In this document: positions 28,083 to 39,707 of the stretch, piece by piece | How positions within the stretch are numbered: position 1 is the first letter of the stretch | Layout: each line of letters opens with the position of its first letter | Assembly (NCBI RefSeq): GCF_010093185.1 | Contig: NZ_PDWL01000016.1 | Location: forward strand, 1-64,000 | Length of the DNA stretch: 64,000 nucleotides | Origin: Pseudoxanthomonas jiangsuensis | Lineage (GTDB): Bacteria; Pseudomonadota; Gammaproteobacteria; Xanthomonadales; Xanthomonadaceae | Reading direction: 5' to 3' | Position numbers and translations under genes: made by a program | The notes under the pieces: model-generated | What the model saw: the letters and a program-made list of their open reading frames with translations, nothing else | The model's database searches: none | Told to the model about the DNA's origin: nothing

Positions 28083-28206
28083 GGAAGGGGTCCACGCTTC
28101 GCCGCCATGGGCGAAGGTCTGACTCACAGGCCGCCTGGCCTGCCGCGGCGCCGGGGCCGATGGCCCGTAATGACGACGTCCGCGCGCGGAGCTACTCCCC
28201 TTCAGG
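28083..28206 (-). ncRNA. yybP-ykoY manganese riboswitch
   Basis: Read on the minus strand, AAGGGGAGTAGC (5' arm, ~28203) is followed by GTCGTCATTACGG and then by CAGACCTTCGCC-loop-GGCGAAGC. The closing 3' arm GACCCCTTCC pairs with the first. These are the conserved loop elements that make the Mn2+ pocket in this class. It ends ~58 nt before the ATG of the TerC-family gene, which is a standard target. No strong terminator follows, so control of translation start is more likely than attenuation. Confidence 0.9.
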
Positions 28207-28432
28207 CGGGCATCGTAGCGGATGGGGGCGCCATGGTGGAACCTGCGAGGGCTGCGTGGCGGGCCGTAGTTAATGGCGGCCCCGCGTGTCGCGTCGTCCA
28301 GATGGCGACCTGCGTGGCGTGGGGGGCTTTGACCTGCACGCCAAGGGCGCCCCGTTGGGCGGCACCCGACCGACGCATTACGGCCCAGGCCCGCCACTGA
28401 TTCAGCGAGGTGAAGCCCGTCCCCACCCCGCC

Positions 28433-28438
28433 TATACT
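28433..28438 (+). promoter_or_regulatory. Candidate -10 element for the DUF2075 gene
   Basis: TATACT lies 73 nt upstream of the preferred GTG start. No good -35 is seen at 16-18 bp. The 304 bp between the riboswitch and the DUF2075 start (28207-28510) otherwise hold nothing I can assign. Confidence 0.3.
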
Positions 28439-28510
28439 ACCGGGGCGGCATGGGGAAAGTGTGACGCGCATTGGATTTACGTACCGGCCAGCCAAGGGGG
28501 CAGTACCGGC

Positions 28511-30355
28511 GTGATCGTTTACCAGGGCACCAAATCGAAGTTCCTCGAGGACGCGGACAACCGCAACATCGAGGACGTCATCAGCAGCGCCTACCTCAAG
28601 CGCACCGGCAAGTACGCACCGCACGCCGAAACCCGCGCCTGGCAGCACTCGCTGACCGAGATGGCGCGGGTGCTGCGCGACAAGGGCATCGACGACGACA
28701 TCGGCGTGGGCGTGGAGTTCGGTATCCCGCAGACGGCCAAGCGGATCGACTTCGTGCTCACCGGCCACGCCGAGAACGGCACCCCGCATGTGGTGATCGT
28801 CGAGCTGAAGCAGTGGTCCACCTCGCGCATCAGTGAGAAGGACGGCATCGTCTGGGCCAACCGCGGCGGCAGCGCGGAGCGTGAAGGCCCGCATCCCAGC
28901 TACCAGGCCTGGTCCTACGCGGCGCTGCTCACCGGCTTCAACGAGGCGGTGTACGAGTCCAACACCGCGCTCAAGCCCTGCGCCTACCTGCACAACTACA
29001 CCGACGACGGCGTGATCCGCCACCCGCACTACGCCGCCTACCTGGACAAGGCACCGGTGTTCCTGCGCGGCGAGGACGAGCTGGCCAAGCTGCGCGCCTT
29101 TATCCGCCAGCATGTGCGCACCGGCGACAAGGGCGAGCTGCTGTACGAAATCGAAGCCGGCCGCATCCGCCCGTCGAAGATGCTGGCCGACAGCCTGGCG
29201 AAGATGCTCAAGGGCAACCGCGAGTTCGTGCTGGTGGACGACCAGAAGCTGGTCTACGAGACCTGCCTGGCCAAGGCCGCGCAGGCCAGCGATACGCGCA
29301 AGCAGGTGGTGATCGTCAAGGGCGGCCCGGGCACCGGCAAGTCGGTGGTGGCGGTGAACCTGCTGGTCGAACTGACCAAGCGCGGCCAGCTGACCAAGTA
29401 CGTCTCCAAGAACGCCGCCCCCCGCGCGGTCTACAAGCAGAAGCTGGCCGGCCAGCTGCGGCAGGTGGAGATCGGCAACCTGTTCTCCGGCTCCGGCACC
29501 TTCCACGAGGGCGACCCCAACGTGTTCGACACGCTGGTGGTGGACGAGGCGCACCGTCTCAACGAGAAGAGCGGCCTGTACGGCAACCTCGGCCAGAACC
29601 AGATCATGGAGCTGATCCGCAGCGCCCGCTGCACCGTGTTCTTCGCCGACGACGACCAGATCGTCACCCTGTCCGATATCGGCCGCATCGACGCCCTCAC
29701 CCAGTGGGCACAGCAGATGGACGCCGAAGTGACGCAGCTGGAGCTGGCCTCGCAGTTCCGCTGCGCCGGCTCGGACGGCTACATCGCCTGGCTGGACAAT
29801 TTTCTCGGCATCCGCGAAACCGCCAACGCGGACTTCGACCGCGACGCCTTCGACTTCCGCATCGTCGATTCCCCGGTCGAGCTGCACAACCTGATCCGCG
29901 AAAAGAACCAGCTCAACAACAAGGCCCGCGTCGTCGCCGGCTACTGCTGGGACTGGAAGAGCAAGAAGAACCCGGACGCCTGGGACATCGAGATCCCCGA
30001 GCACGACTACCAGGCGCAGTGGAACCTCGACAAGGACGGCAGCCTCTGGATCATCGCCCCCGACTCGGTCGAACAGGTCGGCTGCATCCACACCTGCCAG
30101 GGCCTGGAGCTGGACTACGTCGGCGTGATCATCGGCCCGGACCTGCGCTGGATCGAGGGCAAGCCGACAGTCTTCCCCGAGTCACGCTCGCGGATGGACC
30201 GCTCGGTGCGGGGCTGGAAGAAGAAGATGAAGCAGGACCCGGACGCCACTCGCGAACGACTGGAGCTGATCGTGCGGAACACCTACAAAACACTGATGAG
30301 CCGGGGAATGAAGGGGTGTTATATCCATCTTTCCCAACAAGACAAGCATCTGTGA
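28511..30355 (+). CDS. PD-(D/E)XK nuclease-DUF2075 (Schlafen-like) helicase fusion
   Basis: The protein is 614 residues from the GTG at 28511, which has AAGGGGG 10 nt upstream. Residues ~60-105 carry the restriction-nuclease-fold motif D80...E98-x-K100 (RIDFVLTG...VVIVELKQWS). A P-loop NTPase of the DUF2075 type follows: Walker A GGPGTGKS (271-278), Walker B DEAH (345-348), FFADDDQIVTLSD, and a helicase motif-VI-like end NTYKTLMSRGMKGCYIH. DUF2075 proteins recur in defence islands. GC through most of the gene is like the chromosome (42/60 at 29281-29340). It falls near 30270 and stays low through the SIR2 and HerA genes, which follow at once on the same strand. Confidence 0.85.
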   Translation: MIVYQGTKSKFLEDADNRNIEDVISSAYLKRTGKYAPHAETRAWQHSLTEMARVLRDKGIDDDIGVGVEFGIPQTAKRIDFVLTGHAENGTPHVVIVELKQWSTSRISEKDGIVWANRGGSAEREGPHPSYQAWSYAALLTGFNEAVYESNTALKPCAYLHNYTDDGVIRHPHYAAYLDKAPVFLRGEDELAKLRAFIRQHVRTGDKGELLYEIEAGRIRPSKMLADSLAKMLKGNREFVLVDDQKLVYETCLAKAAQASDTRKQVVIVKGGPGTGKSVVAVNLLVELTKRGQLTKYVSKNAAPRAVYKQKLAGQLRQVEIGNLFSGSGTFHEGDPNVFDTLVVDEAHRLNEKSGLYGNLGQNQIMELIRSARCTVFFADDDQIVTLSDIGRIDALTQWAQQMDAEVTQLELASQFRCAGSDGYIAWLDNFLGIRETANADFDRDAFDFRIVDSPVELHNLIREKNQLNNKARVVAGYCWDWKSKKNPDAWDIEIPEHDYQAQWNLDKDGSLWIIAPDSVEQVGCIHTCQGLELDYVGVIIGPDLRWIEGKPTVFPESRSRMDRSVRGWKKKMKQDPDATRERLELIVRNTYKTLMSRGMKGCYIHLSQQDKHL

Positions 30356-30374
30356 TAGCCAGACCGGAATAGAC

Positions 30375-31586
30375 ATGACCACAAGATCTGTGTTCGGCCC
30401 GAATTTCGCTCAGTGGAAAACACTCGACCCAGAGAAAAAAGGCACTGGCGAAACATCAACAGAAGAAATCTCACGCATTGATCAAGCAACTAATGAACTC
30501 AAGAGCGCACTGCTGTCATCAATGCAGATGCAGCACGTCGTCGCGCTCGCCGGTAGCGGCACATCACTCGGGAGGATAGGCGGCCCTTCCATGTGGACCC
30601 TATGGGACCACTGCGTCAACTCAAACGCAGGAAGCAAAGACGAGCGAGAATTCTCAGAGCAAGCGCTTGATGTCATAAACGAGGTCGGATACAGGATCGA
30701 CGTGGATGACGAGAACATCGAAGCGCTCCTATCCAGGTGCGACGCCTATCTGCAGGTCAAGGACAGCGAGGATGTATCCGACTTCGTAAGAAGTGCCAGA
30801 ACAATAATCTTAGATATGTGCTCTTCCTTCCTCCAAGATGCAGAGGACGCTAGGCTCTCCAGTCACCGCTTGTTCCTACACAGACTTTCACGTCGGCGAG
30901 CCCGCGACTCTCGAATGAAGCTCTTCACCACTAACTACGACCTTTGCTTCGAGGCCGCCGCAGGAAAGCAAGGACTAGTAGTTATTGACGGGTTTTCTTT
31001 CTCTTTTCCGCGCCGCTTCGACCCAAGATTCTTCTCCTATGACATAGTGAGACGCCCCGCCATCGGAGATGAATCCTCGAACCCACTGGAAGGCGTCTTT
31101 CATCTATACAAACTTCACGGATCAACGAACTGGGATCGCCAAGAGGATGGCGAAATCATCATGCAGCGCACTACAGCGAATACCGCCTGCCTGATATATC
31201 CCGCTAGAGGCAAGTATCAGCAGTCCTATGTGCAACCACACCTTGAGCTAGTCTCCCAGTACCTGAGCGCACTGAGGGAGCCGAACACCTGCCTGATTGT
31301 TGCCGGCTTTGGATTTAATGACGACCATCTTTCTGAGCCGATTCTCTCGGCTGCCAGAACCAACCCCCATATGCGGCTGATAGTCGTCGACTCACGTGCG
31401 CAAGAGCTGACGAGCGCAGCGACAAATCGATACTGGCGAGAAATTAAGAAGCTGTCACAGCAGGGGAGCGATATATGGCTCATAAACGCAACATTTGAGC
31501 AGTTCTCGGAACTCATCCCCGACCTGAAGTCACTTACTCCGGGCGACCGACTTCTTCGTGACATCAAGATGGCAACGGGCACCTAG
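30375..31586 (+). CDS. SIR2-family NAD-hydrolase-like defence effector
   Basis: The protein is 403 residues. SIR2 fold motifs: VVALAGSGTS (55-64, the G-A-G-x-S position), FTTNYD (184-189), KLHGSTNW with the probable catalytic H248, and IVAGFGFNDDHL. In antiphage SIR2 proteins this domain depletes NAD+ after infection. Its stop lies 2 nt before the HerA start, the arrangement of SIR2-HerA (Nezha-type) systems in which the two proteins assemble into one complex. GC is far lower than surrounding genes (24/60 at 30781-30840), pointing to horizontal acquisition. Confidence 0.9.
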   Translation: MTTRSVFGPNFAQWKTLDPEKKGTGETSTEEISRIDQATNELKSALLSSMQMQHVVALAGSGTSLGRIGGPSMWTLWDHCVNSNAGSKDEREFSEQALDVINEVGYRIDVDDENIEALLSRCDAYLQVKDSEDVSDFVRSARTIILDMCSSFLQDAEDARLSSHRLFLHRLSRRRARDSRMKLFTTNYDLCFEAAAGKQGLVVIDGFSFSFPRRFDPRFFSYDIVRRPAIGDESSNPLEGVFHLYKLHGSTNWDRQEDGEIIMQRTTANTACLIYPARGKYQQSYVQPHLELVSQYLSALREPNTCLIVAGFGFNDDHLSEPILSAARTNPHMRLIVVDSRAQELTSAATNRYWREIKKLSQQGSDIWLINATFEQFSELIPDLKSLTPGDRLLRDIKMATGT

Positions 31587-31588
31587 CC

Positions 31589-33316
31589 ATGTCTCCCTTC
31601 GAAAATCTTGGCGGCCTTTTGAGGCCAGAGCTATATATCGGCCAGCTATGTGCGATATCAGCTCAATCCGCATCCCTGAGCCTCACCGCGGCAGGGCGCA
31701 ATAGCGGCTCACACTACCTTGGCTCTCGATACGGTAACGGAGAGGTCGGGGAGTTCGTACTCATAGAAGGGCAGACTGCTTTAATTCTTGGAAGAATGAT
31801 CGATGCGCGAACCCCAGATCTAAGGCACTCAGATACTGTCCCGCGCAAAGAGAAAAGCCAGTTCGATGGAATCGGCTCCATTCAGCTTCTGGGTACGGTT
31901 GCGATGGACAACCTAAAGATCTCGCCTGGCATCGCTCAGTTCCCAAGACTGGGTGACCGAGTCTATGCGGCACCGCACCCCTTTATCGCGAGCCTTCCCA
32001 GGCTCATGGACGCAGAACAGTCCAACGATGTATTCCTTCGACTCGGATCAATTAACGGCGACCCGGAGGGCAATATCGAGATCAAGCCGGAGAAGCTTCT
32101 CGGGAGGCATTGCGCCATCTTGGGATCGACCGGCGGCGGCAAGAGCTGGACCACTGCGCGGATCATCGAGGAATGCATCAAGTTCAACTCAAAAATTATC
32201 CTTTTGGATGCCACTAGCGAGTACCGCTCAATTGGTGGCGAGTACGTGGCACATCTCCACCTTGGCAGCCCAACGGACAAGGCAGCGAAATCGCTACCGT
32301 GCTCGTTGCCCCCGACGTCGTTCATAGAATCAGATTTCATTGCCCTATTTGAGCCATCTGGAAAGGTTCAAGGCCCAAAGTTGCGAGCCGCAATACGAAG
32401 CCTTCGTCTAGCAGCTCTAGCTCCGTCAATCTCTTGGAATGGCTTCATTAGAAAGATCGACCAATCGAAATCCAGCGTTCTGACCGAAGAGGCACGACCT
32501 GGGGTGTCCGAGCTACTTGACGACCCGAGCCAACCTTTTGATGTGTCCAAGCTCGTAGCCCAGATCGAACAGGAGTGCGTCTACCCTGAAGGCTTTGGCG
32601 TCGGCAAAGGAAACAAGGATTCGACGAAATGGGGCAGCGAGTCCGGCGAGTTCTCCTATTGCCTTGCGCTCGTCTCTCGAATCAACGGTGTACTCACCTC
32701 GCCAGCTTTTGAATGCGTATTTCGATCCACTGAGAAGTCTCTCACCGCCTACATAGATGCATTCATGAAGAGCAAGAAACGCCTCCTTCGCATATGTGTT
32801 GGGGGTGTTTCCTTCGAGTACAACGCGAGGGAGATCATTTCGAACGTAATAGGCAGACACCTGTTACGCATGGCCCGTTCCGGCTCATTTAGACAGAAGC
32901 CACTGATCGCAGTTGTTGACGAAGCTCATAATTTCCTTGGGCGCCACATCGGAAATGACGACACCATCGCAAAGCTCGACGCTTTCGAGATCATCGCCAA
33001 GGAAGGGCGTAAATATGGCCTGACAATCTGTCTATCCACCCAACGCCCTCGAGATATTACCGAGGGCGTCCTTAGTCAAATGGGAACCCTAGTAGTCCAT
33101 CGACTTACAAATGATCGCGATCGCGATGTTGTTGAGCGCGCCTGCGGTGAGATTGACCGCTCTGCGTCGTCGTTCCTACCAAATCTGAAACCAGGTGAAG
33201 CAGCAATCATCGGAGCTGACTTTCCAATTCCGCTGACAGTTCAGATCGAAGCACCTACCGTGAAGCCGCATTCGGACGGGCCGAACTACCAAGCAAACTG
33301 GCAAATTGGAAAATAA
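31589..33316 (+). CDS. HerA-family hexameric ATPase/helicase of SIR2-HerA defence pair
   Basis: The protein is 575 residues. The N-terminal HAS-barrel (~1-150) precedes a RecA-like motor with Walker A GSTGGGKS (179-186), Walker B LIAVVDEAH (439-447) and sensor segment STQRPRDI (483-490). HerA ATPases form hexameric rings that move on DNA; in SIR2-HerA systems the ring scaffolds the NADase or nuclease partner. The gene is coupled to the SIR2 gene with a 2-nt gap. Base composition is low-GC (28/60 at 32881-32940), like its partner. It ends 33 nt before the purA terminator. Confidence 0.92.
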   Translation: MSPFENLGGLLRPELYIGQLCAISAQSASLSLTAAGRNSGSHYLGSRYGNGEVGEFVLIEGQTALILGRMIDARTPDLRHSDTVPRKEKSQFDGIGSIQLLGTVAMDNLKISPGIAQFPRLGDRVYAAPHPFIASLPRLMDAEQSNDVFLRLGSINGDPEGNIEIKPEKLLGRHCAILGSTGGGKSWTTARIIEECIKFNSKIILLDATSEYRSIGGEYVAHLHLGSPTDKAAKSLPCSLPPTSFIESDFIALFEPSGKVQGPKLRAAIRSLRLAALAPSISWNGFIRKIDQSKSSVLTEEARPGVSELLDDPSQPFDVSKLVAQIEQECVYPEGFGVGKGNKDSTKWGSESGEFSYCLALVSRINGVLTSPAFECVFRSTEKSLTAYIDAFMKSKKRLLRICVGGVSFEYNAREIISNVIGRHLLRMARSGSFRQKPLIAVVDEAHNFLGRHIGNDDTIAKLDAFEIIAKEGRKYGLTICLSTQRPRDITEGVLSQMGTLVVHRLTNDRDRDVVERACGEIDRSASSFLPNLKPGEAAIIGADFPIPLTVQIEAPTVKPHSDGPNYQANWQIGK

Positions 33317-33344
33317 GCCAACCACTCTCCAACGATCTCGCAAG

Positions 33345-33370
33345 AAAAAGCCCCGCATTCGCGGGGCTTT
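33345..33370 (-). terminator. Rho-independent terminator of purA (may work both ways)
   Basis: The stem AGCCCCGC / GCGGGGCT (8 bp, loop ATTC) has five A's on its left, giving a U-tract on the minus strand 22 nt beyond the purA stop. On the plus strand only three T's follow, so termination of the HerA transcript would be weaker. Confidence 0.85.
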
Positions 33371-33392
33371 CAGTCTTACTGTTCCGTTAGGA

Positions 33393-36705
<3,313 letters not shown>

Positions 36706-36813
36706 TGGCGGCTCCGGTCGGCGGCAGGCTGCGACTATGCCGGCGCGATGCGGGGGTGGGCAATTCCCGGATGCGGGATGAGGAGCAGATACGGCATCGC
36801 GCAACGTTCACTT

Positions 36814-36927
36814 GTAGGAGCCGGTCTTGCCGGCGACCGCCATGGCTGACGGATCGCTGGCAGGCGGTTTCAGATGGCGGTCGCCGGCGCTCTTCCACGG
36901 ACGAATGTCCGGTCTCCCGGCTCCTAC
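36814..36927. repeat. Dispersed palindromic repeat, copy B
   Basis: It starts GTAGGAGCCGGTCTTGCCGG and ends CCCGGCTCCTAC, with the internal GGTCGCCGGCG half-arm of copy A also present. The central part is longer than in copies A and C. It lies in the gap between osmC and the amidohydrolase gene. Confidence 0.65.
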
Positions 36928-36959
36928 ATGGTGGAAGCGAGGCCGTGGAGGTAGCTGGG

Positions 36960-37394
36960 TCAAGCGACCAACTCGGCCTCCAGCGAGATCGGCACCGCCG
37001 ACAACGCCTTGGATACCGGGCAGTTCTGCTTGGCGTCGTCGGCGATGGCGCGGAACTGCTTCTCGTCGATGCCCGGAATCTGTGCCTTCAGCTTCAGCCT
37101 GATGTGCGACAGGCTGGGGCCGCCTTCCAAAGACAGGTCGACCTCGGCGCGGGTATCCAGCGATGTCGGGGTGAAGCCGGCCTCGCCGAGCTTGGCCGAC
37201 AACGCCATGGTGAAGCAGCCGGCATGCGCGGCGGCGATCAGCTCCTCCGGGTTGGTGCCCTTGAGGTCGCCGAAGCGGCTGTTGAAGCCGTACGGCGTGT
37301 CGGCGAGCAGGCCGCTCTGCGGCGTATCGAGCTTGCCCTTGCCGCTCTTGAGGTCGCCTTCCCAGTGCGCGGTGGCGTGGCGGGAGATGCCCAT
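36960..37394 (-). CDS. osmC: OsmC-family peroxidase
   Basis: The protein is 144 residues. OsmC proteins reduce organic hydroperoxides using two cysteines. C60 (HAGCFTM) and C125 (KQNCPVSKAL) occupy the positions equivalent to C59 and C125 of E. coli OsmC. The N-terminus HATAHWEGDLKSGKGKLDT is typical of the OsmC rather than the Ohr subgroup. Normally a stationary-phase and osmotic-stress protein. Monocistronic, with no regulator gene beside it. Confidence 0.93.
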   Translation of the reverse strand: MGISRHATAHWEGDLKSGKGKLDTPQSGLLADTPYGFNSRFGDLKGTNPEELIAAAHAGCFTMALSAKLGEAGFTPTSLDTRAEVDLSLEGGPSLSHIRLKLKAQIPGIDEKQFRAIADDAKQNCPVSKALSAVPISLEAELVA

Positions 37395-37622
37395 GTCGGT
37401 TCCTTGTCCGGTTGAAAGGGACGGCCAGCCTAGCGGTGCGGCCGTTAGCGCCCTGTGGGAGCCGGCCGGCCCCTTGTGCAGCGCAGCGCGACAGCCGTCG
37501 CGGGACGGGCCTAAGGTGGTCGTCCGCCATGACCGCCCGCCGGGTTCCACACCCTGGGGAGGGTCGCCCGGCCCGGACAGCCATGACGGCCCTTCAGTAC
37601 CCATCTCGGGAGGAATGGCCTC

Positions 37623-39698
37623 ATGCCCTACGCTACCCACGACATCCGCAATGTGGCCCTTGCGGGCCACCCCGGCGCCGGCAAAACCACCCTGTTCGAA
37701 GCCCTGCTGCATGCCGGCGGCGCCCTGACCACGGCAGGCAGCGTCGAACGCGGCACCACCGTGTCCGACTTCGATCCGATGGAGAAGGCCCGCGGCCACT
37801 CCATGGACATCGCGATCGCCAGCATCGACCACGCGCCCGAAGGCCAGGGACAGGCCTACCACCTCAACTTCATCGACACCCCCGGCTATCCCGAATTCCG
37901 CGGCCCTGCCCTCTCGGCGCTGGCGGCGGTGGAAACGGCGGTGATCGTGGTCGATGCTGACACCGGGGTGGAACACGGCACCCTGCGGCTGATGGAACGG
38001 GCCAAGGAACGCGGCCTGTGCCGGGCGATCGTGGTCAACAAGATCGACCACGAGCACGCCGACTGCCCGCAGGTGATGGACCAGCTGCGCCAGGCTTTCG
38101 GCCCGGGCGTGCTGCCGCTGAACCTGCCCGCCGACTGGGGCACCCGGGTGGTCGACTGCTTCGGCAACGACGCCGGCGACTCGGACCTGGGCCCGGTCGC
38201 GTCCTGGCACCAGCGCATCCTCGACCAGGTGGTGGAAGCCGAGCCGGCGGCGATGGAGCGCTACCTGGAGCACGGCGAGGCCGGGCTGTCGGCGCAGGAG
38301 CTGCACGACGCGTTCGAGAAGGCCCTGCGCGAGGGCCACCTGCTGCCGGTGTGCTTCGTCTCCGCGCGCAGCGGCGTGGGCGTGGCCGAGCTGCTGGCGG
38401 TGGCCGAGCGGCTGTTCCCCGACCCCACCGAAGCCAACCCGCCGCCCCTGCTCAAGCGCAACGGCCATGGCGACGAGCCGCTGCTGCTGGACGCGGACAC
38501 CGGCGGCAGCGTGATCGCCGACGTGTTCAAGATCGTCAACGACCCCTTCGTCGGCAAGCTGGGCGTGTTCCGGGTCTACCAGGGCACGGTGCGGCGCGAC
38601 ACCCAGCTGTTCGTGGACGAGGGCAAGCGCGCGTTCAAGGTCGGGCACCTGTTCAAGCTGCGCGGGCGCGAGCACGCCGAGATCGAGGAGGCCATCCCCG
38701 GCGACATCGCCGCGGTGGCCAAGATCGACGAGGTCCACGTCGACGCGGTCCTGCACGAGAGCCGCGAGGACGACGGCGTGCGCCTGGAGCCGATCGCCCT
38801 GCCGCGGCCGATGTTCGGCCTGGCGGTGCAGGCGGCCAGCCGCGGCCAGGAACAGAAGCTGGCGCAGGCTTTGCAGAAGCTGGCCGAGGAGGACCCGGCG
38901 TTCGCGGTCGAGCACAACGCCGAGCTCAACGAGACCGTGATCCGCGGCCTGTCCGAGCTGCACCTGCGGGTGATGCTGGAACGGCTCAAGGCCCGCTTCG
39001 GCGTGGAGGTCAGCGCGCGGCCGCCGCGGATCGCCTATCGCGAGACCATCTCGGTGCCGGCCGAGGGCCACTACCGGCACAAGAAGCAGACCGGCGGCGC
39101 CGGCCAGTTCGGCGAGGTGTTCCTGCGGGTGGAACCCTTGCCGCGCGGGGCGGGCTTCGAGTTCGTCGATGCGGTCAAGGGCGGCACCATCCCCGGCCAG
39201 TTCATGCCGGCGGTGGAGAAGGGCGTACGCCAGGCGATGCAGGCCGGCGCGGTGTCCGGGCACCCGCTGCAGGACCTGCGCACGGTGGTCCACGACGGCA
39301 AGCACCACGCGGTGGACAGCAAGGAGGTCGCGTTCGTCACCGCCGGGCGCAAGGCCTTCCTCGACGCGGTGTCCAGGGCCCGGCCGCAGGTACTGGAGCC
39401 AATCGTCGACCTGGAGGTGGCGGCCCCGGACGCGCAGCTGGGCGACGTCACCGGCAGCCTGTCGGCGCGACGCGCGCGCATCACCGGCACCTCGGGCAGC
39501 GGCGACGGCGGCCGCGCCGAGACCGTGGTCCACGCCCAGGTGCCCTTGTCGGAACTTGAGGGCTTCGCCGCCGAGCTGAAATCGCTCACCGCCGGCCGCG
39601 GCCGCTACGCCCTGGAGTTCAGCCACTACGAGGCGGTGCCGCCGGCGATGCAGCAGAAGCTGGCGGCGGCGTGGAAGCCGAAGCAGGAAGAGGACTAG
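37623..39698 (+). CDS. EF-G-like translational GTPase (EF-G paralogue)
   Basis: The protein is 691 residues with all five EF-G domains: G1 GHPGAGKTT, G3 DTPGYPEF, G4 NKID, domain II VFKIVNDPFVGKLGVFRVYQ, and domain IV YRHKKQTGGAGQFGEV with HDGKHHAVDSKEVAF. Switch I differs from canonical EF-G: the RGITI motif that carries the G2 Thr is RGHSM here. It stands alone, without rpsL, rpsG or tuf neighbours. It therefore belongs to the secondary EF-G-like group and is probably not the main translocase. GGAGG lies 9 nt upstream of the ATG. Confidence 0.88.
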   Translation: MPYATHDIRNVALAGHPGAGKTTLFEALLHAGGALTTAGSVERGTTVSDFDPMEKARGHSMDIAIASIDHAPEGQGQAYHLNFIDTPGYPEFRGPALSALAAVETAVIVVDADTGVEHGTLRLMERAKERGLCRAIVVNKIDHEHADCPQVMDQLRQAFGPGVLPLNLPADWGTRVVDCFGNDAGDSDLGPVASWHQRILDQVVEAEPAAMERYLEHGEAGLSAQELHDAFEKALREGHLLPVCFVSARSGVGVAELLAVAERLFPDPTEANPPPLLKRNGHGDEPLLLDADTGGSVIADVFKIVNDPFVGKLGVFRVYQGTVRRDTQLFVDEGKRAFKVGHLFKLRGREHAEIEEAIPGDIAAVAKIDEVHVDAVLHESREDDGVRLEPIALPRPMFGLAVQAASRGQEQKLAQALQKLAEEDPAFAVEHNAELNETVIRGLSELHLRVMLERLKARFGVEVSARPPRIAYRETISVPAEGHYRHKKQTGGAGQFGEVFLRVEPLPRGAGFEFVDAVKGGTIPGQFMPAVEKGVRQAMQAGAVSGHPLQDLRTVVHDGKHHAVDSKEVAFVTAGRKAFLDAVSRARPQVLEPIVDLEVAAPDAQLGDVTGSLSARRARITGTSGSGDGGRAETVVHAQVPLSELEGFAAELKSLTAGRGRYALEFSHYEAVPPAMQQKLAAAWKPKQEED

Positions 39699-39707
39699 AA
39701 CGCCGGA

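Noticed and set aside
36808..37584. 258-codon minus-strand frame over osmC
   Set aside because: Shadow in another frame; its end is repeat copy B translated (AVAGKTGSYK).
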